A DNA stretch of 64,000 nucleotides from Theocolax elegans (lineage: Eukaryota > Arthropoda > Insecta > Hymenoptera > Cerocephalidae): contig CM047426.1 of NCBI GenBank assembly GCA_026168455.1, forward strand, positions 37,263,175 through 37,327,174, given 5' to 3'. Below are positions 25,567 through 34,164 of this stretch, piece after piece. Every line of letters begins with the position of its first letter. Position 1 is the stretch's first letter. The position numbers and the translations under genes are program-made. Below the pieces are notes generated by a model. The model made no database searches. It saw only the letters and a list, made by a program, of their open reading frames with translations, and was not told the DNA's origin.

Positions 25567-25596
25567 GAGCGAAGCGAGTAGGGGGTACCCCCCTAG
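25556..25596 (+). other. Helitron-like 3' end: hairpin plus CTAG
   Basis: CCCCCTTAACGAGCGAAGCG is followed by AGTAGGGGG, making a stem, then TACCCCC, then CTAG next to T of TATATA. It matches the end at 3098 (minus) in its last bases and in the inner GCGAAGCG loop. Confidence 0.45.
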
Positions 25597-25609
25597 TATA
25601 TATAAAACA

Positions 25610-25693
25610 TATATATATATGTTGAATTCTGAATTCTTAGACACGGCGGAGGCGGCGGCGGCGGCGAAATATTTATATATTATAGAGAGATAT

Positions 25694-25738
<45 letters not shown>

Positions 25739-25935
25739 CATATATATATGACATATATATAAACATTTCGCCGCCGCCGCCGCCGCCGCCGCCGTGTCTA
25801 AGAATTCAGAATTCAACATATATATATGTTTTATATATATATGTCATATATATGTTATATCTCTCTATAATATATAAATATTTCGCCGCCGCCGCGGCCT
25901 CCGCCGTGTCTAAGAATTCAGAATTCAGCATATAT
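25610..25935. repeat. Nested palindromes of TA repeats and CGG/CCG triplets
   Basis: Three copies of a motif (GAATTCTTAGACACGGCGG or its complement, with adjoining (GCC)n and ATATTTATATA) lie in alternating orientation around (TA)n and TATATGTCATATA tracts. The (GCC)7-8 run near 25770-25792 pairs with the (GGC)n run near 25645-25664. The motif also marks other element junctions in this window. Confidence 0.75.
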
Positions 25936-25939
25936 ATAT

Positions 25940-26886
25940 GGGCTATATCACGTCAAGTGGTACGATGAAAATTTTAAATCGCTCCAAAATTTGAAAACAG
26001 GCTGGAAATATCTTCAAGAAGATAGAAAAAAAATTTTAGGTGTTAAAAATAATTTGCCTAAGAGTTATTCCACCATGAAAAATGGAAATTTTTCAATTTT
26101 TTAGAAAATTTTCTATTTTCAAAGCCATTTATCTCAAAATCTATTGATTTTATTGAAAAAATATTAGAAACAATTTTTGTTCAAAATAATCTTTAGAACT
26201 TATCTACTTGGATTACAATTCTTAATTTTAAAATCTCGAAGAGATAGGACTCCCGGAAATATTGAATATCAAAAAAAGGCGACCACGCCACAATCGATTT
26301 TGATCTAACACCGCTTAAAAGATCACATTTTTTGAGAGCTTTCGAATGGCGGTGGTTAGATTATTGGCCAAGACCGCTGGTGTATGTTATACCCCATAAA
26401 CCTCATAAAATCACTAATTTTCATGTATTTTAGGGCATAACTTACACCAGCGGTTTTGGCCAATAATCTAATCACCGCCATTCGAAAGCTCTCAAAAAAT
26501 GCGATCTTTTGAGCGGTGTTAGATCAAAATCGATTGTGGCGTGGTCGCCATTTTTTGATATTCAATATTTCCAAGTGCTCTATCTTTTCGAGATTTTAAA
26601 ATTAAGAATTGTAACCCAGGTAGATAAGTTCTAAAGATTATTTTGAACAAAAGTTGTTTCAAATGTTTTTTCAAAAAAATTAATAGATTTTGAGATAAAT
26701 GGCTATGAAAATAGAAATTTTTCTAAAAAATTGAAAAATTTCCATTTTTCATGGTGGAATAACTCTTAGCCAAATTATTTTTAACACCTAAAAATTTTTT
26801 TCTATCTTCTGGAAGATATTTCTAGCCTGTTTTCAAATTTTGGAGCGATTTAAAATTTTCATCGTACCACTTGACGTCAAATAGCC
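25940..26886. mobile_element. Family-A foldback element, complete palindrome
   Basis: Arms of about 460 bp begin GGGCTATATCACGTCAAGTG and end with the complement near 26886. The centre (about 26390-26450) reads ATGAGG/CCTCAT around the axis. Ends are embedded in CATATATATATG tracts, suggesting TA-rich target preference. There is no coding capacity. Other complete copies are at 36774-37722 and 39501-40436. Confidence 0.88.
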
Positions 26887-27108
26887 TATATATATATATG
26901 TTTTATATATATGTCATAATTATTTTATATATATATTATATATGTTATATATATATGTCATATATATATATATAAGTGTGTGTGTGCATGTGTGTGTGTG
27001 TGTTTGTGTGTGTGCGTGCGTGAGCGTGTGCTTGTGTCTGTGCGTGCGTGAGTGTGCTTGCGTGAGCGTGTGCTTGTGCGTGTGCGTGTGCGTGTGCGTG
27101 TACGTGCG

Positions 27109-27140
<32 letters not shown>
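26887..27140. repeat. TA repeats then GT microsatellite
   Basis: ATATATATGTCATATA repeats lead into (GT)n with GCGTGCG variants, directly abutting the T-tract (poly-A on the minus strand) of the non-LTR element. This is the inverted counterpart of 9072-9395. Confidence 0.95.
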
Positions 27141-27157
<17 letters not shown>

Positions 27158-27169
27158 TTTTTTTTTTTT

Positions 27170-27353
27170 CGAAGAGGTGGAGAAATGCTTAATGCACCAT
27201 GACTGGAGCCATGCGAGACTCCCCGTGTGTGGGACTCTCCTACCGAAGGATGTCGATAGGCATACCCACTAAAACTCCACCTCTTTCCTTACCTTTATTC
27301 CCCCGCGGGAGCCGCCGCAAGGCATTACTTCGCGGGGGGAGGCAACGGCTACA
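27170..27353 (-). other. 3' UTR of the non-LTR element
   Basis: The 184 nt between the ORF2 stop and the poly-A tract are GC-rich. They contain the inverted pair CCTTGCGGCGG / CCGCGGG region and CCATGACTGGAGCCATGCG. The same segment is retained in the truncated copy at 63233-63415 and, diverged, at 44698-44910. The conservation suggests it is the RT recognition region for target-primed reverse transcription. Confidence 0.75.
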
Positions 27354-29525
27354 CTAGCCCACTACCGCTGCCATCGCAACTCCTCTCTCCTCTTCTCTTC
27401 TGATGAGACCCAGCCTGTCCACTACGGACGTACAGAGGGTCACTACCGCGTTCCATCCCTCCTGGGAGTCAAGCAGGCACGCCCCGATGCCCTCAGGGGT
27501 GAGGGGACCGCTCCAAGTGACTTGAAACTGGTCCCGTTCCTCCCTGAAACGAGGACACCATAGGAGGACGTGTTCCACGTCTTCGTCCACCCCTGGACAA
27601 GCCGGGCACTCTGCGCTGTCGTAGACCCCTATACGAAATAGGTAGCTACGGAAGCATCCGTGCCCGGTCAACACCTGGGTAAGCTGGAAACTGACGAAGC
27701 CGTGTTTCCTGCTCGCCCACTCCCGGATCCACGGGATGATGCGGTAGGTCCAGCGGCCGTCCCTGGCTGAGTCCCATCTCCGCTGCCACTCCTCTACGGT
27801 CCGCAATGACCATCGGTTATGGCAGCGATTCTCTTCTACGCGTCGCCCACCCTCACGGTGTCTTTCAGCTCTCTCGGCTGCCAGGAGGTCGAAGGGGGCG
27901 GTCCCCGCGATCACCGAGAGCGCAATGTCAGATACGGTTCGGTACGCCCGGGCCACCCTTAGCGCGTCTATCCTGCAGGCTCTCTGACACGAAGCACCAA
28001 AGCTCTTGTGCCTGTTCAGGGCATCAGCCCAGATAGGAGCTCCGTATAAAATTACTGAGCTCACCACCGAGGCAAGGAGAGACCTTCGCGGTTGCTGGGG
28101 TCCCCCGATGTTGGGCATGATGCCCGCCAGCGCACGGGCCACCTTTGCCGCCTTTGAGCCTGCGTTCGCGAGATGGTGTTTGAACGACAGCCGCGCGTCT
28201 AGTGTGACCCCTAAATACTTCAACGCTTTCACCGACCGTATCCGTTCTTTACCTACCGTGAAGGTGGCGGTCCTCTCCTTTTTTGTGCGAGAGATGAGCA
28301 CCGCCTCCGTTTTTTCCGCCGCCAGCCTAAGTCCGTGGTCTCTCAACCAAGTGGCGACCACTTCTATAGAGACGTCTCCGAGATATTCGATCTCTTCGAC
28401 ACTCTTTGCGACCACCACTAGCGCCACGTCGTCCGCGAAAGCCACCATCGAGACACCCTCCGGAAGTTGCTGCCTAAGCAGGCCGTCATAGACAACGTTC
28501 CAGAGTAGGGGCCCAATGACCGAACCCTGCGGCACGCCTCCCGTGATGTTGTGGGAGTGCACACCGTTGTCGGTGTCGTAGAGCAGAGTACGGTCAGTCA
28601 GGTAACTCGAGGTGACCTCCCTGAGATAGAGTGGCACTTGGAAGTGCTGCAGGGACAGCATGATGTCGTCCCATCTGGCAGAGTTGAAGGCATTCCGGAT
28701 GTCCAAGGTGATGATGGCACACATCCGCCTTGCACTCCGACCAGCATTGATGGTGTTTGTGGCTATGCCAACAACTCTGCCTACAGCATCCATGGTCGAT
28801 CGACCCTTTCGGAAGCCGAACTGGTTGTCGGAGAGGTCTCCGGCCCGACCGATGGCCTCTGCAAGCCTGGCGCAGATCACCCGCTCCAGGAGCTTCCCAA
28901 CTATATCCAGTAGACAGAGCGGGCGGTAAGATGATGGCTCCTCCGGGGGTTTGTTTCCCTTTGGTAGGAGTACCAGCCTCTGCGTCTTCCACTGGGCCGG
29001 GAAGCAACCTCCTCTTATGCATGCGTTGAATGCGTCCAGGAACAAGCCCGAAGCACTCATCGCCGCTGTCTTGACGGCCAGGCCAGGTATTCCGTCCGGC
29101 CCTGGGGCTTTACGTACGGAAATACCTTTAGCGGCCATCCTCAGCTCGGCTTCACTAATGTCTGGCGACTCGGCTGCACCAATGGTGGCCATCAGGCCCG
29201 TCTCTGCTGCCCTTTTCCGATGTTCTGGAAACAGGTGACGGACGACTTCGTCCAGAAACACTGGGTCGGTGGGTGCAACAGCGCCCCCGGGGTTGATCTT
29301 ATTCATAACCGTTTTATACGGTCTGCCCCAGGGGTTGTGGTCCACCTCCTCACAGAGCTCCCGCCGACACCTTCTCTTGGCAGCCCTGATGGCCACCTTG
29401 AGATCCCTCCGCTTTTGTTCGTATTTTGCGGAACGATCTTGGAACCGCGGTGTTCCCCTCGCTCTTTGGTGCAGCCTTCTGGCACGCAGGCACTCACGTC
29501 TCATTTCTGCGATGTCCTCACTCCA
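27354..29525 (-). CDS. ORF2 C-terminal part: reverse transcriptase of the non-LTR element
   Basis: The frame continues from the endonuclease part, separated only by one in-frame TAA at 29526-29528. Counted from the first Met (29504, 716 codons): KAPGPDGIPG near 132-141, LLPKG near 179, YRPLCLLDIVGKLLERVI at 193-210, NQFGFRKGRST at 227-237, TLDIRNAFNSARW at 267-279, GGVPQGSVIGPLLWN at 322-336, catalytic FADD at 356-359, the thumb, and a C-terminal CCHC motif (CPACPG...HVLLWCP). This set is typical of LINE RTs of the R1/Jockey groups. No frameshift is visible. Its role is target-primed reverse transcription of the element RNA. The internal Met is probably not a real start; the native product would be one polyprotein with the endonuclease. 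Confidence 0.88.
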   Translation of the reverse strand, partial: WSEDIAEMRRECLRARRLHQRARGTPRFQDRSAKYEQKRRDLKVAIRAAKRRCRRELCEEVDHNPWGRPYKTVMNKINPGGAVAPTDPVFLDEVVRHLFPEHRKRAAETGLMATIGAAESPDISEAELRMAAKGISVRKAPGPDGIPGLAVKTAAMSASGLFLDAFNACIRGGCFPAQWKTQRLVLLPKGNKPPEEPSSYRPLCLLDIVGKLLERVICARLAEAIGRAGDLSDNQFGFRKGRSTMDAVGRVVGIATNTINAGRSARRMCAIITLDIRNAFNSARWDDIMLSLQHFQVPLYLREVTSSYLTDRTLLYDTDNGVHSHNITGGVPQGSVIGPLLWNVVYDGLLRQQLPEGVSMVAFADDVALVVVAKSVEEIEYLGDVSIEVVATWLRDHGLRLAAEKTEAVLISRTKKERTATFTVGKERIRSVKALKYLGVTLDARLSFKHHLANAGSKAAKVARALAGIMPNIGGPQQPRRSLLASVVSSVILYGAPIWADALNRHKSFGASCQRACRIDALRVARAYRTVSDIALSVIAGTAPFDLLAAERAERHREGGRRVEENRCHNRWSLRTVEEWQRRWDSARDGRWTYRIIPWIREWASRKHGFVSFQLTQVLTGHGCFRSYLFRIGVYDSAECPACPGVDEDVEHVLLWCPRFREERDQFQVTWSGPLTPEGIGACLLDSQEGWNAVVTLCTSVVDRLGLIRREEERGVAMAAVVG

Positions 29526-30362
29526 TTAGATTATCGGTGGGCGGCCGTGAGGGTTAAACTTCACGGCCATAGAGGCATCGCAAGCCGCTGTTAGGGCATT
29601 CGTGAGGCCTCGTGCTTTTTCTTCGGCGGTTCCCTCCACTTTTGCCCCCTCAAGGGAGCAGAGGAACGTCTCACGATCAAACGTGGCTGGTGCCCATCTC
29701 TCTCTTGCTCCTCTTCCTGCTCTCTTTGTCCTCCCGCTGGTCAGCTGGAGCTGGTACACGAGTGCTTGGTGGTCACTACCCGTGTAACGATCGCTAACTT
29801 TCCAGCAGAGTCCCCCTCCCCCCATCAATCTAGGATCGACGAAGGTGAGGTCGACTACGGACGACTTGCCGGCTTTGGTGAAAGTCGGGGTTGTCCCTAT
29901 GTTAGCGATCTCCAGCCCCAGTAGAGCGAACGCCTCGAGAAGTGCGCGACCACGCGCGTTGGTCTTGGCGCTACCCCAGTCCGTCGCCCAAGCATTAAAG
30001 TCCCCACCGATTGCGACCGGTAGCCGTGAGGACCGAGCACTGGTGACGACTGCATCCAGAGATCTCGCAAAGTCCTCGGTGGAATCGCTGGGCGGGAAGT
30101 AGCAGCTGTACATGCGTACCCCCGCCACCTCCACCCAGGTAAAGCTGGGAAGGGGGGCGACCATCTTTCTGGAGATGTGTATATTTCCACATACCCAGAT
30201 GGCCGCCTTGCCCGTGGCATCCCTTACCCAGTTCGACTTCTCGAGATCCCGGAACTCCTCGCTGATGATCGCTACGTCCGCTCTCTCCTCTCTGACCAGC
30301 TGGGACAGCAGGTCCTGGGCCACAGCGCAGTGGTTGAGGTTTATTTGGAGCACCTTAATCAT
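29526..30362 (-). CDS. ORF2 N-terminal part: AP-like endonuclease of the non-LTR element
   Basis: The chosen start is ATG at 30362, because the ORF1 stop overlaps it (ATGATTAA) and the decayed copy at 41725 keeps the same overlap. An upstream in-frame ATG at 30386 would add eight residues. Visible exonuclease/endonuclease/phosphatase motifs: VLQINLNHC at the N-terminus, IISEEFRD (catalytic Glu), GGDFNAWATDWGS, VVDLTFVD and SDHQALVYQL (catalytic Asp-His). The domain nicks target DNA; the insertion sites here imply a CA/GT repeat specificity. The frame ends at a TAA at 29526-29528 that splits ORF2. The same frame continues directly after it, so this is a nonsense change (or a readthrough site) and not the native end. 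Confidence 0.87.
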   Translation of the reverse strand: MIKVLQINLNHCAVAQDLLSQLVREERADVAIISEEFRDLEKSNWVRDATGKAAIWVCGNIHISRKMVAPLPSFTWVEVAGVRMYSCYFPPSDSTEDFARSLDAVVTSARSSRLPVAIGGDFNAWATDWGSAKTNARGRALLEAFALLGLEIANIGTTPTFTKAGKSSVVDLTFVDPRLMGGGGLCWKVSDRYTGSDHQALVYQLQLTSGRTKRAGRGARERWAPATFDRETFLCSLEGAKVEGTAEEKARGLTNALTAACDASMAVKFNPHGRPPII

Positions 30363-31845
30363 TTTTGATGTGTGCTCCTTCCTCATGCGAGGTCTTGGCT
30401 TTGGCCTCGCAATCCACTGCTTTGTGGCCCTCTTGGCCGCACCGATAGCATTGCGCTGACCGGTCGACTGCGCTCTTGCACTCCCTCGCGATGTGTCCCG
30501 ATTCGTGGCATCGGCAGCAGCGCGAGGATACCTCTCGCAGTCGAACTCTGCAATTGACCCATCCGATCCGGAGCTTCCCGTCTTGCAGCAGTTTTTTGGC
30601 TGCTACTGCCGGAAGCTGGATTGTCGCAGCTAGGGTGCCACTGTAGGACCTCCTGGTTTTAATATTATCCGGGGATACCACATTTGGCCCGATTTTTGCC
30701 GCAATCGCTGCGGCCACCTCTGTTGTTGTCGTGGACTCGTTCATGTCCCTGATGGTGATGGACACTTTGTGAGTCAGCAGCTGGACCTCTGCTGACCCAC
30801 TCAGGGTGGACGAGACCACTGTCCTCAGCTCCGCCGTTTCCGTTCCGGGTTGTCCCAGTTCGAGGAAGAGCTCTCCAGCCCTGGTGCGCCTGATACTCGT
30901 GACCCGTTCTCCTAGTGCCTTTAGTTCCGGTGTAGCCTTGATCTTCCGGAGAATGTCAGCGTAGGAAGAGCCCCCGCTAGATGTCTTGATCTTGATGGCA
31001 TCTGGGCGTGGGGGTCTTACTCTGGCCTTAGGCTCTGCCGTGCCTTTGGCCGGTTTGCTGACACGTTTCTGCTGTTCTTCATGCTGCTTCGGCTGGCTGT
31101 TCTTTGTCTTCTTCTTCTTCTTACCCTTCTTCACTACTGTGGCCCAGTCAGGGACCCTTGACTGGTTCGCACCCGTCTTAGGAATGGATGGCGAAGCATC
31201 TACTGGCCCACCTTTGTTAGTGGGCTGCTTTGACCCCTTCTTCCTTTTCTCCGGGGGTTGCTGAGGTGGTGAGGGCTTTCCCCTTTCCACCGGCCTCCTT
31301 TGACGCTCTTCAGCGCGGAAGATGGGCGACGTTTGGCACGTTCCAACCCTACGCGCATCCGCCATTTTAGTTTTCTGCGCTGTCGAACACACAGCACTGT
31401 TCACCCGCGCGTATTCATTGAGAGCTCTGCTGGTTGCTCTCGCCATACTCTTCAGCTCTTTGTGGATATTGTTCTTATTAAGAACAAACTCCACCAGGGT
31501 ATCTACCTTCTCCCGCAGACGGAGAAAAGCTCTGTCAGCGTCACTCGACATCCCAGTCGAGGGCAGGTCACACGTAGCATTAGATGCTACAGAGGCCGAG
31601 TGACCAACCTCCGCAGCACTTACCATTTTAACGGTGTGAGTTTGGTCCCCCCCAAAATCCTTGGGACCAGCACTGACCACCGGGGCTTTCACCCGATCGG
31701 AATCAGTGGCGGGATTTGACAGGATTGCCATGCCCGCTTGGGGTAGTGTTGTTTTTAGCTCACTATCCATACTTGGTTTAATTTCGGGGTGCCTTCCCCT
31801 ATCTGGTTTTGGTTCGCCCCGAATATTTGATTTTTTCGGTACCAT
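30355..31845 (-). CDS. ORF1 (Gag-like, zinc-knuckle) of the non-LTR element
   Basis: The frame runs 496 codons from ATG at 31845 (MVPKKSN). Upstream in-frame codons to 31989 translate the CA microsatellite and are excluded. A start at the same MVPKK is kept in the copy at 40595. The N-terminal half is basic, Lys/Pro/Ser-rich and low complexity (KKGKKKKKTKNS). The C-terminal third has a conserved domain (VTSIRRTRAGELFLEL...VRLREVS) followed by two knuckles: CRCHESGHIAREC and CYRCGQEGHKAVDC. Such ORF1 proteins bind element RNA and form the RNP. The stop overlaps the ORF2 start by a few bases, consistent with coupled translation. No lesion is visible. Confidence 0.88.
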   Translation of the reverse strand: MVPKKSNIRGEPKPDRGRHPEIKPSMDSELKTTLPQAGMAILSNPATDSDRVKAPVVSAGPKDFGGDQTHTVKMVSAAEVGHSASVASNATCDLPSTGMSSDADRAFLRLREKVDTLVEFVLNKNNIHKELKSMARATSRALNEYARVNSAVCSTAQKTKMADARRVGTCQTSPIFRAEERQRRPVERGKPSPPQQPPEKRKKGSKQPTNKGGPVDASPSIPKTGANQSRVPDWATVVKKGKKKKKTKNSQPKQHEEQQKRVSKPAKGTAEPKARVRPPRPDAIKIKTSSGGSSYADILRKIKATPELKALGERVTSIRRTRAGELFLELGQPGTETAELRTVVSSTLSGSAEVQLLTHKVSITIRDMNESTTTTEVAAAIAAKIGPNVVSPDNIKTRRSYSGTLAATIQLPAVAAKKLLQDGKLRIGWVNCRVRLREVSSRCCRCHESGHIARECKSAVDRSAQCYRCGQEGHKAVDCEAKAKTSHEEGAHIKND

Positions 31846-31908
31846 CCATATCTGGAAAGCACCACCTGGGGAGGCGCCACGATGCGGGACCAGCAAACCC
31901 GGCACGGG

Positions 31909-31985
31909 TGTGTGTGAGTGTGTGTATGTGTGTGTGTGTGTGTCTGTGTGTGTGAGTGTGTGTGTGAGTGTGTGTGCGTGAACAT
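31909..31985. repeat. GT microsatellite flanking the 5' end of the non-LTR element
   Basis: (GT)n with GAGTGT and CTGTGT variants. Together with 26970-27140 it represents the split microsatellite target. Confidence 0.95.
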
Positions 31986-33238
31986 ACACTTTCCCAAATA
32001 TCCATATGTGATATACAATGGGTTAAAAATTAAATACATTAATTATTGCATATTTAAGATAATTCATAACTTTATACAGAACTGAAGGCCATAAAAATGC
32101 TACAGACTATTTGAAAGGTATTGCTCCAAGCTTTCTTTCAAACTTTTGGATAAAAAATCAATTGTAGCGCACTTACACTTTTTTTAAGTTGAATATTGGC
32201 ATGTATTTTATATAACATTTACATTGAAATTAGAAATTCTAACCCAGAAGTGTGTGTGTGTGTATGTGTGTGCGTGTGTGTGTGTACGTGTTATTTGTTT
32301 TTTCAAGAATAGATAATATATATGTATTTTTTCCGTGCGCAAAAAAAAGTAGTGAATATAACTTGAAAGAATGTGTATTAGTTTACTTATTCCTGATAAA
32401 ACTCATAAAATAAAAACGGACCTAAAATTTAATGTAATGTTTTTAAAAATATCCACAATTTTACGAAGATAAAATAAATATTAATCAAGTATAACATACA
32501 CTTTTTCAAATATCTATATGTGAAATATACAATAAATTAAAAATTAATACATTAATTATTGCATTTTTAAGATAATTCTATTATAAACAGTAATGGCAAA
32601 AGAAAATTCAAATTTTAACAGAGGCAATAGAAAATACGAATTACATTTCAAAAATTTTTCGAAAATTATTATTTTAGTAGTATTTAATTTAAATATTATT
32701 CAAATCAAAATTTAAAAATTGTATGGATATATAAATAAGTAGATTACGTATATTTATATAAAACAATATTTTATATAAACAAGTATGTATTTATTAGAAA
32801 CAAAAGGTTATTTAAGGAATGCCTTTGTTTATAATAATTAAAATGAATATATGGGCTCTGTAACTAAAGGGAAAAATAAATTGGATATAATTATGGATTA
32901 AAACGCAAATTTTGAAAGAGGGTGCAAATTACGAATTACGGGAGAAATGGAAGAAACAGGTTTTTATTTATATACCGCTAAAATGTTATAAATAATTCTT
33001 TAAAGCTAATACAAAAATTAATTTAATTAAGAAGAAAGTTTTATTACTCTTAAAGTACAAAATATTAATGACATGTAGAGCTCTTGGCGATGACTTAAAT
33101 AAATTAATTTTAGGAGGTAAAGTTCTATTAAATCCGTTTCAAATAATCTAAAATTTTAATAGGTTTTTACTAAATACTACAATGAAGTATATGCACTTTA
33201 CTATTTTTGGTAAGTTAATTGTTCATTACCATATATAT
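31986..33238 (-). repeat. Inverted partial copy of the 6.6-9.1 kb block
   Basis: On the minus strand, 31977-32060 matches 9000-9075, 32068-32250 matches the start of the truncated family-B element at 7556-7750, 32250-32290 is the matching CA tract, and 32290-33238 matches 6577-7505. The segment equivalent to 7750-8990 is absent. The DNA is AT-rich with no gene. Confidence 0.7.
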
Positions 33239-34158
33239 GGGCTATTTCACATCAGTGGTACGATGAAAATTTGAAATCACTCCAAATTTTGTGAACAGAC
33301 CGGAAATATCTTCCAGATGATAGGAAAAAAATTTGAGGTGTTAAAAATAATTTGCCTAAGAGTTATTCCACCATGAAATATGGAAATTTTTCAATTTTTT
33401 AGAGAAATTATTATTTTCAAAGCTATTTATATCAAAATCTATTGATTTTTTAAAAATACATTATAAACAACTTTTGTTCAAAATAATCTTTAGAACTTAT
33501 CTACTTGGGTTACAATTCCTGATTTTAAAATCTCGAAGAGATAGAACGCCCGGAAATATTGAATATCAAAAAAAGGCGACCACGCCACAATCGATTTTGA
33601 TCTAACACCGCTCAAAAGATCACATTTTTTGAACACACAAACACCAAATTTTTTTAAAAATTTAAATGGGAAATACCATGTTAATTTTTGTGAATTTTTT
33701 GTCTTTCTTTAAATTATCATAACTTTTTACAGAATTGAAGGCCATAAAAAGCTACAGACTATTTGAAAGGTATTACTCCAAGCTTTCTTTTAGACTTTTG
33801 GATAAAAAAATCAATTGCGGCGAACTTACACTTTTTTAAGTTGAATATTGACATGTAGTTTATGTAACATTGACCTTAAGATTAGAAATTCTAACCCAGA
33901 AGGATAAATTCTACACATAATTAGCAACGAATATTTGTATAGTAAAAGTTGATAGATTTTGAGTTAAATAGCGATAAACCCAGCTGGTGTTGAAAAAAAC
34001 TGGATAAAGTTCACTTTTTGAGGTTATAATAACTTTTGAGCTAATAAATTCCAGTACCTAAAAATTTTTTTCTGTATTCTGCAAACAAATTGGCAAAGTG
34101 TACTCAAAATTTGGTGCATTTTAAAATTTTGATCGGACCACTTCACGTGGAATACCCC
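33239..34158. mobile_element. Chimeric foldback element: family-A left arm, family-B right arm
   Basis: It begins GGGCTATTTCACATCAGTGG (family A) and follows family A to about 33635. It then switches to family-B sequence (from AACACACAAACACCAAATTT) through the B tail ending GATCGGACCACTTCACGTGG at about 34150. The two arms do not pair with each other over most of their length. Confidence 0.7.
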
Positions 34159-34164
34159 ATATAT

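Larger units (their letters stand above)
12930..25596 (+). mobile_element. Candidate 12.6-kb Helitron/Helentron-like element carrying satellite arrays
   Basis: A perfect 26-bp inverted repeat (12959-12984 and 25541-25566) brackets the block. The right side continues into a hairpin (CCCCCT...AGGGGG around CGAGCGAAGCGAG) and ends ACCCCCCTAG directly before TATATA. Subterminal inverted repeats, internal tandem arrays, a 3' hairpin and a CTRR end together match the layout known for DINE/Helentron-type non-autonomous Helitrons. No Rep/helicase is encoded. The left end is not defined, because I cannot see a convincing 5' TC terminus. The alternative is ordinary DNA that happens to carry two copies of a short dispersed repeat. 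Confidence 0.35.
27141..31908 (-). mobile_element. Near-intact R1-clade-like non-LTR retrotransposon in a CA microsatellite
   Basis: The 4768-bp element reads on the minus strand: a 63-nt leader, ORF1 (zinc knuckles), ORF2 (endonuclease, RT, C-terminal zinc motif), a 184-nt 3' UTR and about 29 A. Both flanks are (CA)n on the coding strand. The 5' terminus (CCGTGCCGGGTTTGCTGGTC on the minus strand) is identical in the copy at 40520, so it is likely full length. APE-type endonuclease, two ORFs overlapping at ATGATTAA, zinc knuckles in ORF1 and insertion into CA/ACAY repeats resemble the Waldo/Mino group of the R1 clade. The one visible lesion is an in-frame TAA in ORF2. Confidence 0.88.

Noticed and set aside
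28006..31603. Many plus-strand frames of 60-160 codons
   Set aside because: They are antisense shadows of ORF1 and ORF2 of the non-LTR element.
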